From Collimonas fungivorans Ter331 (GTDB taxonomy: Bacteria; Pseudomonadota; Gammaproteobacteria; Burkholderiales; Burkholderiaceae_D), in contig NC_015856.1 of NCBI RefSeq assembly GCF_000221045.1, forward strand, positions 4,422,542 through 4,486,541: 64,000 bases of DNA, read 5' to 3'. Position numbers and translations under genes: made by a program. The notes beneath the pieces are model-generated. The model saw only the letters and a list, made by a program, of their open reading frames with translations, was not told the DNA's origin and ran no database searches. Position 1 is the stretch's first letter; every line of letters starts with the position of its first letter. Positions 8,456-17,020 of this stretch are shown here, in pieces.

Positions 8456-9858
8456 TGCTCGCCGCCCTGGCCCTGGTCGCCATCGTCACCCAGGATAGCG
8501 CCGCCCTGCGCGCCGCGCCCCGCGAATCGGCCCAGCAGCAAGCCGTGCTCTGGCAAGGCGACAGCCTGGAAGTGCGCGGCGAAAAGATGGACTACCTGCA
8601 GGTATACGATCACCGCCGCGAACGCGGCGGCTATATCCGCGCTTCGCAAGTGCGTACCCAGTCGCTGGAACCGAAAGACGCGCCCGACCTGCTGGCAGTG
8701 GTGCGCTTCCTGCGCGACACGCCGGGAGCCGAGGCGCTCGGCATCAGTTACGCCGCAGCCTACCTGAAGGCGGCGCCAGCCGAAGCCATCGGCCCCGAGC
8801 CATTCGATGCGCTGGGCGCCATGGCGGAGCGCCTGGCGCGCCGCGCCTCCGCCAAACGCGGAAAAACCGACGACGCCGTATTGGCGGCCCATCTTGAAGT
8901 GGCATCCAGCTATGGCATCGGCATGCAAGGCTTCGAGCGCGATGGGCGCATCCAGCTTTGCTACAACGGTGAAGCCTTCCGCCGCGTACTGGCCATGAAA
9001 TCGGACGATGGCCAGCGCGCCCGCGCTGCCCTGGCGCTGACCCGGCCCGAATGCGTAGACCCGAATCTCACGCCTACCGACCGCAACAGCCTCGATGCCT
9101 GGCGCGGCGAGATCCTCGACCGTGTGCAATTGACCAACCTGCCCGAATACGAAAAAAACCGCCTGCGCCTGCGCCGCGCCGGCGTCTGGGCCAGCATCGC
9201 CTTCGAACGCGCCAGGCAGCGCCTGCCGGCCCAGGACGCCGCCAACCGCGCCTTGCAGGAACTGGCCGGCGTCAACAAGCAAGAAATCGCCGAACCGGAT
9301 GCAGCCGCTTATACCGATGCCGCCGTGCGCGTCGCTGCCTCGCGCTGGGCGGCGGAACCCGAACCAGCTGCCGGCAGCGGCCTGGCGGTCGTCACCACGC
9401 CCGGCGAAACCGGCGAAACCTGTGTCGCGCTGGTGGATGCCAAACACGATCAAAAGAACCCGCTTTTCAAGCGCTGCACCTACGGCCTGGTCTGGAAAGC
9501 CTCGGCCAGCGTCAACGCCCAGCAAACCGCCCTGGCGCTCGCCGTGCAACCGCTCGATTCATGGCGCGAGCTGTGGGTATTCCATCAGGCAGAAAAAGGC
9601 TGGACCATCGATATCCTGCCGCCGGCCGCGAACACGCCCGATATCGGCTACCTGGAATTCGCCGGCTGGGTGCCAGGCAGCACGAAAATGCTGGCGGTGC
9701 GCGAAGCCCGTGTGGACGGGCGCTTCAAGCGCAGCTTTGAAGTGATCCGGATGGATACCATGGATGTCGAGAAACAGGCCGATAACCCGCGTTCCCTGAG
9801 CCTGTTTTACCGCTGGCAGGATCCGGCCTGGAAAAGGGGGACCTTGAGCATGCGGTGA
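8452..9858 (+). CDS. Uncharacterised protein with N-terminal SH3-like domain, coupled to the SPFH gene
   Basis: 468 residues. Its start overlaps the SPFH stop (ATGA), with AGGAG at 8439-8443. A short hydrophobic start (MMLAALALVAIVTQDSAALR) could be an export signal or a weak anchor. Residues about 15-68 (ALRAAPRESAQQQAVLWQGD to RGGYIRASQVR) have the spacing of a bacterial SH3-like domain (SH3_3 type), a fold often used for cell-wall or peptide binding. The middle (about 70-300) is Ala/Arg-rich and helical, and the C-terminal third (about 300-460) looks beta-rich (FKRCTYGLVWKASASVNAQQ, DIGYLEFAGWVPGSTKMLAV). No catalytic motif was recognised. Gene coupling suggests it is a partner or client of the SPFH scaffold. 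Confidence 0.7.
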   Translation: MMLAALALVAIVTQDSAALRAAPRESAQQQAVLWQGDSLEVRGEKMDYLQVYDHRRERGGYIRASQVRTQSLEPKDAPDLLAVVRFLRDTPGAEALGISYAAAYLKAAPAEAIGPEPFDALGAMAERLARRASAKRGKTDDAVLAAHLEVASSYGIGMQGFERDGRIQLCYNGEAFRRVLAMKSDDGQRARAALALTRPECVDPNLTPTDRNSLDAWRGEILDRVQLTNLPEYEKNRLRLRRAGVWASIAFERARQRLPAQDAANRALQELAGVNKQEIAEPDAAAYTDAAVRVAASRWAAEPEPAAGSGLAVVTTPGETGETCVALVDAKHDQKNPLFKRCTYGLVWKASASVNAQQTALALAVQPLDSWRELWVFHQAEKGWTIDILPPAANTPDIGYLEFAGWVPGSTKMLAVREARVDGRFKRSFEVIRMDTMDVEKQADNPRSLSLFYRWQDPAWKRGTLSMR

Positions 9859-9945
9859 CAATTGGCTCCGTCCCAGTCAAGCCCCCGGGATGCAGGCCTC
9901 GGATCGAGCGATAAAGTGGTATACTGATGTTTGCTTTATAGCGTC

Positions 9946-10308
9946 GGGGGCGACCTGGTTTCGACGTGGGTTACAAAGCAGCGCAGGGCATACCGAGGAC
10001 CGACTACCTCGTAAATACAATCGGAATAGATCTAACTGCAAACGATAACTCGTACGCACTAGCCGCTTAATAACCGGTTAGCTCTACACCATCTCGTCCC
10101 TGGGGTGGGCTGGTAAAACAGCAGTAGAGTCATATACAGGGAATCGCTTTTAGTCGGGTTACTTGGCTGAAAGTTAAATTTAGGTGACTCGCCTGAACGA
10201 AGCGTGTGCGTCCGCGTCGGCTGGGTTAAATCAAATGACAGCACTAAGTATGTAGAACTGTCTGTAGAGGACTTGCGGACGCGGGTTCGATTCCCGCCGC
10301 CTCCACCA
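9946..10308 (+). ncRNA. ssrA: Transfer-messenger RNA (tmRNA)
   Basis: 363 bases. The 5' end GGGGGCGACCTGGTTTCGACG and the 3' end with a T-arm (GCGGGTTCGATTCCCGC) pair as a tRNA-like acceptor: GGGGGCG with CGCCTCC, followed by encoded ACCA. The tag reading frame at 10038-10070 encodes ANDNSYALAA and ends with two TAA stops in a row. The ALAA end is the signal recognised by ClpXP-type proteases. With SmpB it frees stalled ribosomes and marks the incomplete protein for degradation. The protein-like reading frame on the opposite strand of the 3' half is a well-known false gene. Confidence 0.97.
10038..10070 (+). other. tmRNA tag-peptide reading frame
   Basis: The resume codon is GCA at 10038. 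The encoded tag is ANDNSYALAA, followed by TAA at 10068-10070 and a second TAA directly after. The length and the ALAA ending match the beta/gammaproteobacterial tag class. Confidence 0.93.
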
Positions 10309-10315
10309 CCAATAC

Positions 10316-10347
10316 AAAAGGTCACCCTTTAGGGTGGCCTTTTTTAT
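10316..10347 (+). terminator. Intrinsic terminator of ssrA
   Basis: GGTCACCC (10320-10327) pairs with GGGTGGCC (10332-10339) around TTTA, followed by a run of six T. It begins eight bases after the tmRNA 3' end. Confidence 0.93.
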
Positions 10348-10775
10348 TGGTGCTCGATATGACGGGTATCGAAGCCGCGGCCGGAACGGACGCGGGGCGA
10401 AGACAGGGTTTCGGCAAGCGTGCTTGCCGCTGTCTGAGCGGTTTTCGCCTGCAGGCGAAAACCCGGGAGATTCCCAGCGCCCCCAGAAATGAAGGCCGTT
10501 TTGTTTGGCGCTTCAATGGCCCGGCCCAATCCTCCGAAGCAAGGAAACAACAATTCGCCTCGAATCCGATGCGTTTTCCAAGCCTTTTCACACTTCCTGC
10601 CAACAGTTTTTGCATAAATTCGCAGGAAAGAAACAGCGCGACACAATTCCCGATTATTCCGTATACAAACTTTCTGCCCAGACATAGAATCCTGTGCGTA
10701 ACAATCGTTGCAGCTGCAATGCGAGCCATTGAAAAATGGACATGAGTTCGTTCAATTGATTCTGGGAGTCTTCTT
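10348..10775. other. Gene-free spacer between ssrA and the binding-protein gene
   Basis: About 430 bases without a convincing gene. The first part holds the two palindromes at 10401-10463. The rest is AT-richer than its neighbours and includes the leader of the following gene, with TGGGAG about ten bases before its GTG start. A 132-codon frame on the forward strand and longer frames on the reverse strand lack any family resemblance. Confidence 0.5.
10401..10463. repeat. Two adjacent palindromes downstream of ssrA
   Basis: First element: AGACAG (10401-10406) and CTGTCT (10430-10435) enclose the perfect hairpin CGGCAAGC-GT-GCTTGCCG (10412-10429). Second element: a perfect 24-bp palindrome at 10440-10463, centred on CCTGCAGG with arms GGTTTTCGCC/GGCGAAAACC. 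No reading frame of note covers them. They could be a dispersed repeat, a protein-binding site or transcript 3' structures. Confidence 0.6.
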
Positions 10776-11591
10776 GTGAAGCGTTACGCCGGTGTATTTG
10801 CATGTCTTCTTGTCTATTCCCTTGCCTTGGCAACCACCTTGCTGCCGGCCCATGAGAGCCGCGCCGATGCACTGGAAGACGTGCAGAACCGCCGCGCGAT
10901 CCGCATCGCGGTGCCAAAAGACACGCCGCCGTTCGGCGCCGCAAACCAGTACAAGGCGCTGGAAGGTTTCGATGTCTCGATCGCCAGGATGATTGCGCTG
11001 GAACTGGGCGTCAAGCTGGACATGGTGCCGCTCGACAGCGGCGAGCGCATTCCGTCGCTGCTGAACCGGCATGTCGACCTGGTGATCTCCAGCCTCGGCA
11101 AAAATCCTGAGCGTCAAAAACAGATCGACTTTTCGCAGGCTTATGCGCCGTTTTACCTCGGTGTATTCGGCGCGCCGGGCATCGACGTCAAGAACGCGGC
11201 CGGACTGGGCGGCAAGACTATCGCTGTGCTCAAAGGCTCGATCGAAGACGGAGAGTTGAGCAAGGTGGCGCCGGCGTCGGCCATTGTCAAACGCTTCGCC
11301 ACCGAGCCTGAGGCCGTCAAATCGTATTTGCAGGGCGAATCCAAATTGCTGGCGGCCGGCAACGTGCTGATTTCCGCCTTTACCAAAGAGCAAGCGGAAG
11401 CAACCCAGCTGAAAATCGTGCTGAAAGACTCGCCCTGCTTTATCGGCATTAATAAAAACGAAACTGCATTGCTGAACAAGGTCAACGCCATGCTCAGCAC
11501 CATCAAGCAAAACGGCATGCTCAATGTCAATGCACAGCGCTGGTTCAAGGCGCCTTTGCCAGACAGCGTGCTGCACAGCTCTGTCGAATAA
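10776..11591 (+). CDS. Periplasmic amino-acid-type solute-binding protein (SBP_bac_3)
   Basis: 271 residues with a GTG start (TGGGAG upstream) and a signal peptide of about 30 residues (MKRYAGVFACLLVYSLALAT onward). The mature part has the family-3 binding-protein order: AIRIAVPKDTPPFGA, then LEGFDVSIARMIALELGVKL, then VDLVISSLGKNPERQKQIDFS and AYAPFYLGVFG. This class delivers polar amino acids or related small compounds to an ABC importer. No permease or ATPase of the matching type lies beside it, so it is an orphan that must use a transporter encoded elsewhere, or act as a sensor-type protein. A terminator follows directly. Confidence 0.85.
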   Translation: MKRYAGVFACLLVYSLALATTLLPAHESRADALEDVQNRRAIRIAVPKDTPPFGAANQYKALEGFDVSIARMIALELGVKLDMVPLDSGERIPSLLNRHVDLVISSLGKNPERQKQIDFSQAYAPFYLGVFGAPGIDVKNAAGLGGKTIAVLKGSIEDGELSKVAPASAIVKRFATEPEAVKSYLQGESKLLAAGNVLISAFTKEQAEATQLKIVLKDSPCFIGINKNETALLNKVNAMLSTIKQNGMLNVNAQRWFKAPLPDSVLHSSVE

Positions 11592-11613
11592 AGCCGAACC
11601 GCGCTGTATCGGA

Positions 11614-11653
11614 TAAAAAAAGGGATTCCGCAACCGGAGTCCCTTTTCTCTTT
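11614..11653 (+). terminator. Intrinsic terminator after the orphan binding protein
   Basis: AAAGGGATTCCG (11619-11630) pairs with CGGAGTCCCTTT (11635-11646) with one G-T pair and a CAAC loop, followed by a T-rich stretch. Confidence 0.85.
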
Positions 11654-11726
11654 GTAGGATAAGCTGGTGCAAAATTGGCGGCGCGGCGCCGCCACAGCTT
11701 CCAACAATATCGACGAAACCAGGCAT

Positions 11727-13091
11727 ATGAGCCAATCCGGAATTCCATCCGCAGCGCACATAGAACTTCCCCCACCTGCAGTCAGTTTTCGGCAGGCCTT
11801 CCTGTTCTGGCTCAAACTGGGTTTCATCAGCTTCGGCGGACCTGCCGGCCAGATCTCCATCATGCACCAGGAGCTGGTTGAGAACCGACGCTGGATTTCG
11901 GAACGGCGCTTTCTGCATGCGCTGAACTATTGCATGGTGCTGCCGGGCCCGGAGGCGCAACAACTGGCCACTTACATCGGCTGGCTGATGCACCGTTCAT
12001 GGGGCGGCATCGTGGCCGGCGTCTTGTTCGTGCTGCCCTCGCTGCTGATCCTGATCGCCCTGTCCTGGCTGTATATCGCCTTTGGCAATTTGCCGCTGGT
12101 CGCCGGCCTGTTCTACGGCATCAAGCCCGCCGTGACCGCCATCGTGCTGCAGGCAGCGCACCGGATCGGCTCGCGCGCGCTCAAGAACAATGCCTTGTGG
12201 GCGATTGCCGCAGCGTCGTTCGTGGCGATTTTCGCCTTGCAGCTGCCGTTCCCGGTCATCATCGCCGCCGCAGCGCTGACCGGTTACATCGGCGGCCGCA
12301 TCGCGCCGGACCGTTTCAAGACCGGAGGCGCGCACGGCAAGGCAGACCAATCGTTTGGAGCCGCGCTGATCGATGACCATACGCCGACCCCGACGCATGC
12401 GCAATTCCGCTGGTCCACCTTGTCTTGGATAGCCATCGCGGGCGCCTTGTTGTGGTCGCTGCCGATGGGCTTGCTGACAGTGTTCTATGGCTGGCATGGC
12501 GCCCTGACGCAGATGGGCTGGTTTTTCACCAAGGCGGCGCTGCTGACTTTCGGCGGCGCTTACGCGGTGCTGCCGTATGTGTATCAAGGCGCGGTCGAAC
12601 ACTATGGCTGGCTGACGCCGACACAAATGATCGATGGCCTGGCGCTAGGCGAGACCACGCCCGGGCCGCTGATCATGGTGGTGGCTTTTGTCGGCTTCGT
12701 CGGCGGTTATGTCAAAGCCGTATTCGGACCAGACAGCCTGTTTCTTGCCGGCGCCGCCGCGGCGGCACTGGTGACCTGGTTCACTTTCCTGCCCTCTTTC
12801 CTGTTCATCCTGGCCGGCGGCCCGCTGATCGAAGCCACCCACCATGACCTCAAGTTTACCGCGCCTCTCACGGCGATAACCGCCGCTGTGGTGGGCGTGA
12901 TCCTGAACCTGGCGGTATTCTTCGGTTACCACGTGCTCTGGCCACAGGGTTTTGGCGGCGCCTTTGACTGGTTATCGGCGCTGATCGCGCTGGCCGCGGC
13001 GGTCGCCCTGTTCCGTTTCAAGCGCAATGTGATCCATGTCATTGCGGCGTGTGCGGTAAGCGGCCTGGTCCTGAAAATGTGGGTGCTGTGA
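11727..13091 (+). CDS. chrA: Chromate transporter, two-domain (CHR family)
   Basis: 454 residues from the ATG at MSQSGIPS; a longer frame starts upstream but runs through the terminator of the previous gene. It has two homologous membrane halves. Each carries the CHR signature: FGGPAGQISIMHQELV and CMVLPGPEAQQLATYIGW in the first, FGGAYAVLPYVYQGAV and ALGETTPGPLIMVVAF in the second. About 10-12 membrane segments are visible. ChrA-type proteins export chromate, probably with proton exchange. No chrB regulator or other metal gene is adjacent, so the physiological substrate could be another oxyanion. Confidence 0.9.
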   Translation: MSQSGIPSAAHIELPPPAVSFRQAFLFWLKLGFISFGGPAGQISIMHQELVENRRWISERRFLHALNYCMVLPGPEAQQLATYIGWLMHRSWGGIVAGVLFVLPSLLILIALSWLYIAFGNLPLVAGLFYGIKPAVTAIVLQAAHRIGSRALKNNALWAIAAASFVAIFALQLPFPVIIAAAALTGYIGGRIAPDRFKTGGAHGKADQSFGAALIDDHTPTPTHAQFRWSTLSWIAIAGALLWSLPMGLLTVFYGWHGALTQMGWFFTKAALLTFGGAYAVLPYVYQGAVEHYGWLTPTQMIDGLALGETTPGPLIMVVAFVGFVGGYVKAVFGPDSLFLAGAAAAALVTWFTFLPSFLFILAGGPLIEATHHDLKFTAPLTAITAAVVGVILNLAVFFGYHVLWPQGFGGAFDWLSALIALAAAVALFRFKRNVIHVIAACAVSGLVLKMWVL

Positions 13092-13162
13092 ATCGAATCG
13101 CGCAACTTGTTGCGGCAGATGTGATAAGTTCGACAAATAATCTGGAATTCAAGCAGGAGAAC

Positions 13163-13492
13163 ATGATGCCAAGCGCGCGCCTGAATGGCGAAACCATCAC
13201 CGATTGGGACAGCTTCCATACCGAATGCGCACAGGTATTCGGTTTTCCCGAATTCTACGGCCGCAACATGAATGCCTGGATCGATTGCCTCAGTTATTTG
13301 CGCGATGAAGACGGCATGAGCAAGTTCCGGCTGCGGGAAAACGAAGTGCTGAGCATCGAAATATCGCACAGCGAGAAACTGCGCCAGCAGGCGCCCGATA
13401 TCCTCGAAGAGCTCGAATTTTGCATCGCCGCGATCAATGAACGCTACGACGACTATGGCGAAAAACCAGCGCTGAAACTGACGCTTCGCTAG
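13163..13492 (+). CDS. Barstar-family ribonuclease inhibitor, orphan
   Basis: 109 residues from the first of two adjacent ATGs, with AGGAGA directly upstream. It shows the barstar order: an N-terminal strand (ARLNGETITDWDSFHTECAQ), the helix-loop VFGFPEFYGRNMNAWIDCLS that contacts barnase's active site in the known complex, and a C-terminal helix-strand. Barstar blocks the RNase barnase. No barnase-like gene is next to it, so it may guard against a toxin encoded elsewhere or delivered by competitors. The stop lies only nine bases from the opposing phosphodiesterase gene. Confidence 0.8.
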   Translation: MMPSARLNGETITDWDSFHTECAQVFGFPEFYGRNMNAWIDCLSYLRDEDGMSKFRLRENEVLSIEISHSEKLRQQAPDILEELEFCIAAINERYDDYGEKPALKLTLR

Positions 13493-13501
13493 CAGCCTGG
13501 T

Positions 13502-14320
13502 TTAATCGATCAGGCTGCCGCCATCGTAGAACGGATAGGGGCCGTCGAATTCGCCGACATAGGCGGTATGGCTGATCAAGCCGGTTTCCGCATCCCACAG
13601 GTGCAGCTGGAAAGCCGGCGGCTCCATGACGAACTGCGAGGCGGCTTGCGGGCTGAGATCCAGCGCCACCTGGTGCGCGACACCGGGACAGGTGGAGGCG
13701 ATCGTACCGCCGAAGCGCACCTGGATGCTTCGGTGCAAATGGCCGCAAAGAATGCGCTCGACCTGCGGGTGGCGGCGCACCACCTCAGCCAATGCCTGCG
13801 GCTGCGCCAGACCTATCTGATCCATATGGCCGATGCCAGTCTTGAACGGTGGATGGTGCATCACAATGACTGTCGGTTTATCTGGCTGGGCTTGCAATAC
13901 CTGGTCCAGCCAGGCCAGGCTGGCCGGCGCCAGCGCCCCGCCGCTGGCCTGCGGAATGACTGTGTCCAGAGCGACAATGCGCAAAGCATAGTCGTCGATG
14001 ACATATTCGATCCTGCCTGCGCTTTGCCGCAGGTAAGCATGATCGGGAAACGCCGCACGCAAAGCGCTGCGCTCATCGTGGTTACCCGGCAGCAGGTAGT
14101 AAGGCATGGCCAGAGGCTGCAGCAGCTGGCGCAGGAATGCATATTCCTGCGGCTTGCCGAAATCGACCAGGTCGCCGGTCAGTACTACCGCATCGGGCCG
14201 CTGCCTGAGCTGATTGACCTGCGCCACGCAACGCCTCAGGCTTTCAGCCGTATCGACGATGCGGTACGATTTTTTGCCGCCTGCCTTGATGTGCAAATCG
14301 GAAATCTGGCAAAGAATCAT
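13502..14320 (-). CDS. Metallophosphoesterase of the CpdA/class III phosphodiesterase type
   Basis: 272 residues with every metal-binding motif of calcineurin-like phosphoesterases: SDLH (7-10), GDLVDFG, GNHDE, HHPPF and GHLHRS. The length and motif spacing match the CpdA/Rv0805 class, whose members hydrolyse cyclic nucleotides or other phosphodiesters. Its ATG overlaps the stop of the ABC ATPase gene (ATGA), and it is the last gene of the importer operon. A cytoplasmic enzyme in this position probably acts on the imported compound, which points to a phosphodiester; this is inference. It has no signal peptide. Confidence 0.87.
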   Translation of the reverse strand: MILCQISDLHIKAGGKKSYRIVDTAESLRRCVAQVNQLRQRPDAVVLTGDLVDFGKPQEYAFLRQLLQPLAMPYYLLPGNHDERSALRAAFPDHAYLRQSAGRIEYVIDDYALRIVALDTVIPQASGGALAPASLAWLDQVLQAQPDKPTVIVMHHPPFKTGIGHMDQIGLAQPQALAEVVRRHPQVERILCGHLHRSIQVRFGGTIASTCPGVAHQVALDLSPQAASQFVMEPPAFQLHLWDAETGLISHTAYVGEFDGPYPFYDGGSLID

Positions 14321-15378
14321 GCGGCTGCTCCATGGTTAAAGTGCAGCAGCGCATGTTCCGCTACGCGCAATGCGATAGGTTCGCCTGCCCGCCAGGAAGC
14401 GCGCCTGCCGGTTTCCACGATGACCGGCTGTTCAGCACCAATATCGATCACCAGGCGCGTCCGGTCGCCCAGGAAGAATGTGGACAACACAGCGCCCTGC
14501 ATATTCGCGCCGGCCACGCCATCGGCGACGACTTCCACATCTTCCGGCCGGAACATCAGCGTTGCCGCCGGCGCCGGCGACGTTGCGGCGAACGGCAGCA
14601 TGCCGCCGGCAAATCGCAGGTAGCCATCGTGCACCCTGCCCGTCACCCGGTTCATGGTGCCGATGAAATCGGCTACAAAATGGCTGGCAGGGCGATAGTA
14701 GATATCCTGCGGACTGCCGATCTGCGCAATCCTGCCGCGCTCCATCACGACTACCCGGTCGCCCAGCGCCATGGCCTCGCCTTGATCGTGCGTCACATAG
14801 ATTGCCGTGATGCCGAGCTTGCGCAACAGCTGGTTGAGATCGGCGCGCAAGGTTTCGCGCAGTTTGGCGTCCAGCGCGGTCAATGGCTCATCCAGCAGCA
14901 GCACCTTGGGTTCGACCGCCAACGCACGGGCCAGCGCGACCCGTTGTTTTTGACCGCCCGACAACTGGTCGATGCGCCTGTGGCTCAATCCTTGCAGGTG
15001 CACCATCTCCAGCAGCATTTCGATTTTTGCCTGGCGCTGGGCTGCCGGCATTTTGCGGATCTTCAAGCCATAGGCAATGTTTTCGCCGACCGTCATGTTG
15101 GGAAACAAGGCGTAATTCTGAAACACCATGCCGACGCCGCGTTTTTCTATCGGCAAAGCGGTGACGTCTTCACCGCCGAACAGGACCTGGCCGCCTGCGT
15201 CCGGAAACTCGAGTCCGGCAATCAGGCGCAAGGTGGTGGTCTTGCCGCAGCCGGACGGCCCTAGCAGGACGACGGTTTCCCCAGGCTGGATTGCCAGCTC
15301 TATCGGCTGCAGCGCCTGTGCGCCGTTGGCGAAGGTTTTACCGCACTGGATTAGTTGGATGGAAACAGCATTTTTCAT
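14317..15378 (-). CDS. ABC importer ATP-binding protein (PotA/FbpC/PhnT type)
   Basis: 353 residues from the ATG at MKNAVSIQ, which overlaps the TGA of the upstream permease gene; the longer open frame upstream is a shadow of that permease. Walker A is at about 40-48 (GPSGCGKTT). The Q-loop region is MVFQNYALFPNMTV, the signature LSGGQKQRVALARAL, Walker B VLLLDEPLTALD and the switch His in YVTHDQGEAM. The last about 110 residues form a TOBE-type domain (FRPEDVEVVADG). It powers the two permeases encoded upstream. The family covers iron(III), thiamine, polyamine and 2-aminoethylphosphonate importers, so the substrate cannot be read from this subunit. Confidence 0.9.
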   Translation of the reverse strand: MKNAVSIQLIQCGKTFANGAQALQPIELAIQPGETVVLLGPSGCGKTTTLRLIAGLEFPDAGGQVLFGGEDVTALPIEKRGVGMVFQNYALFPNMTVGENIAYGLKIRKMPAAQRQAKIEMLLEMVHLQGLSHRRIDQLSGGQKQRVALARALAVEPKVLLLDEPLTALDAKLRETLRADLNQLLRKLGITAIYVTHDQGEAMALGDRVVVMERGRIAQIGSPQDIYYRPASHFVADFIGTMNRVTGRVHDGYLRFAGGMLPFAATSPAPAATLMFRPEDVEVVADGVAGANMQGAVLSTFFLGDRTRLVIDIGAEQPVIVETGRRASWRAGEPIALRVAEHALLHFNHGAAA

Positions 15379-16178
15379 AAACGGACTCTTGAGCGTGTGG
15401 CATGCGTCACCCATTGCATGGCGATCAGCAGTGGAATGATCATCAGGAAGAAGATCAGCGTATATGCGGAGCCGACTTCGAGCCGCATCGAGGCATAACT
15501 GTCGGCCAGCCCGACCGGCAGGGTCATGGTCAGGGGTGTATGCAGCATCCAGGTGATGTTGAATTCGCCTATCGACAAGGTCACCACCATCAGGGCGCCG
15601 GCAAGGATGCCTGAAAACACGTTGGGAATCACGATCCCGAAGAACCGCTGCCCCAGTCCCGCGCCAAGGCTGGCCGCGGCTTCCTCCAGCACCGACAATT
15701 GCGACGACTGCATTACCGCCAGCACCGGACGCACCATGAACGGCAGCGTAAACAGCACATGGCCGATCAGGATAAACAGCAGGCTGCCGCGAAACTCCCG
15801 GTACTGGCCGTACGCCATGATCAGGGCCAGTGCCGTCGCCAGCCCCGGCACAGCTACCGGCATCATCAGCAGTTCTTCGATCACGCGCGCCAGCCGGCTG
15901 TTGCCGCCCCGGTGCCGCGCCAGCATGTAAGCCAGCGGCACGCCGGCGGCGGTAGTGACTGCCAGGCAGGCCAATGCGATGGCAATCGAACGCCAGATGG
16001 TCTGCTGATAGGTGTCCCAGACCTGCATCACCCAGCGTAGAGTGAAACCGCTGGACCAGCCGACGAAGAAATTCTCGGTGACGCCGGCCAGCATCGACAA
16101 TACGATAGGCACGATCAGGAATGCGCACACCAGCAAAGTGAATGCCAGCTGCAGGTAAAAGCGGAAAGAATGCTTCAT
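15375..16178 (-). CDS. ABC importer permease, second subunit
   Basis: 267 residues from the ATG at MKHSFRFY, which overlaps the TGA of the preceding permease (ATGA). It has six predicted membrane segments and the permease coupling motif EEAAASLGAGLGQRFFGIVIP, which docks onto the ATPase. It belongs to the binding-protein-dependent permeases of the PotC/PhnV/FbpB class. Together with the upstream permease it forms the channel. The stop in turn overlaps the ATPase start. Confidence 0.9.
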   Translation of the reverse strand: MKHSFRFYLQLAFTLLVCAFLIVPIVLSMLAGVTENFFVGWSSGFTLRWVMQVWDTYQQTIWRSIAIALACLAVTTAAGVPLAYMLARHRGGNSRLARVIEELLMMPVAVPGLATALALIMAYGQYREFRGSLLFILIGHVLFTLPFMVRPVLAVMQSSQLSVLEEAAASLGAGLGQRFFGIVIPNVFSGILAGALMVVTLSIGEFNITWMLHTPLTMTLPVGLADSYASMRLEVGSAYTLIFFLMIIPLLIAMQWVTHATRSRVRL

Positions 16179-17020
16179 GCCGCTGCTCCCGCCGCATTGC
16201 CTGACCATGAACGCGCCAGCGCCAGCACCAGCCAGGTGGTCGCTCCCAATACGATCGACAGCGCGGCGGCCATCGAAAAATTGGCATAGCTGGTAAATTC
16301 GTTATAGATCGCCATAGGCAATACATCAATATTGGTCGCCAGCGTGAAGGCGGTGCCAAAAGCGCCGACGCTGGTGGCAAAACAGATCGCGCCGGAGGAC
16401 ACCAGCGCCGGCGCCAAAGCCGGCAGCACGATATCGGCAAACACTCGCAGCGGATTGGCGCCTAGCGAGCGCGCCGCTTCTTCCAGCGCCGGATCGAGTT
16501 TTTCCGCCGCCGCCATCACCGTCAAGATCACGCGCGGAATCGAAAAATAGAGATAGCCCAGGAACAGGCCGCCCAGCGAATAGGCGAATACCCAGGCGTC
16601 GCCGAACAGCCAGTTTGTCACGGCGCCAATCAAGCCCTGGCGGCCGGCCAGCATGATCACCATGAAACCGACCACCACCCCGGGAAACGCCAGCGGGAAA
16701 GTCAGCATGGCCAGCAGCACCGCTTTGCCGGCAAAACGGTTACGCTGCAAAAACAGCCCGACCAGGGAAGAAATCATCAATGTCGCCAATGTGACTGCGG
16801 CCGACAACAGCAAGGTCAACATCAGGCTGGTGAAATAGTGGCGGTTGGTCAGCACGGCAAGATACGCTGCGGCGCCGCTCGGCCCGCTGGCGCCGACTTC
16901 CACCAGGCGCAGCATCGGCAGCAGCCAGAAGGCCAGGAACAAGGTCACGCCTGGCGCCGCAAACAGCAGGTAAACATGGCGCCCGGCTGGCGTGCGCCGC
17001 TTCTGGCTACTCCGCTTCAC
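16175..17020 (-). CDS. ABC importer permease, first subunit
   Basis: 281 residues. The GTG start overlaps the TGA of the binding-protein gene (GTGA). It has six membrane segments and the coupling motif EEAARSLGANPLRVFADIVLP. The N-terminus MKRSSQKRRTPAGRHVYLL is short and basic, as in PotB/PhnU-type subunits. It pairs with the second permease directly downstream. Confidence 0.9.
   Translation of the reverse strand: MKRSSQKRRTPAGRHVYLLFAAPGVTLFLAFWLLPMLRLVEVGASGPSGAAAYLAVLTNRHYFTSLMLTLLLSAAVTLATLMISSLVGLFLQRNRFAGKAVLLAMLTFPLAFPGVVVGFMVIMLAGRQGLIGAVTNWLFGDAWVFAYSLGGLFLGYLYFSIPRVILTVMAAAEKLDPALEEAARSLGANPLRVFADIVLPALAPALVSSGAICFATSVGAFGTAFTLATNIDVLPMAIYNEFTSYANFSMAAALSIVLGATTWLVLALARSWSGNAAGAAA

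Noticed and set aside
10059..10325. Reverse-strand reading frame of 88 codons (GGGGGNRTRVRKSS-like) over the 3' half of tmRNA
   Set aside because: A familiar artefact of tmRNA and its T-arm; the region is structural RNA.
11727..13091. Chromate-resistance island
   Set aside because: Only chrA is present, without chrB or other metal genes or mobile-element signs.
15379..16440. Long upstream extension of the ABC ATPase frame (to 707 codons)
   Set aside because: It overlaps both permease genes out of frame; the ATPase proper starts at the overlapping ATG at 15378.
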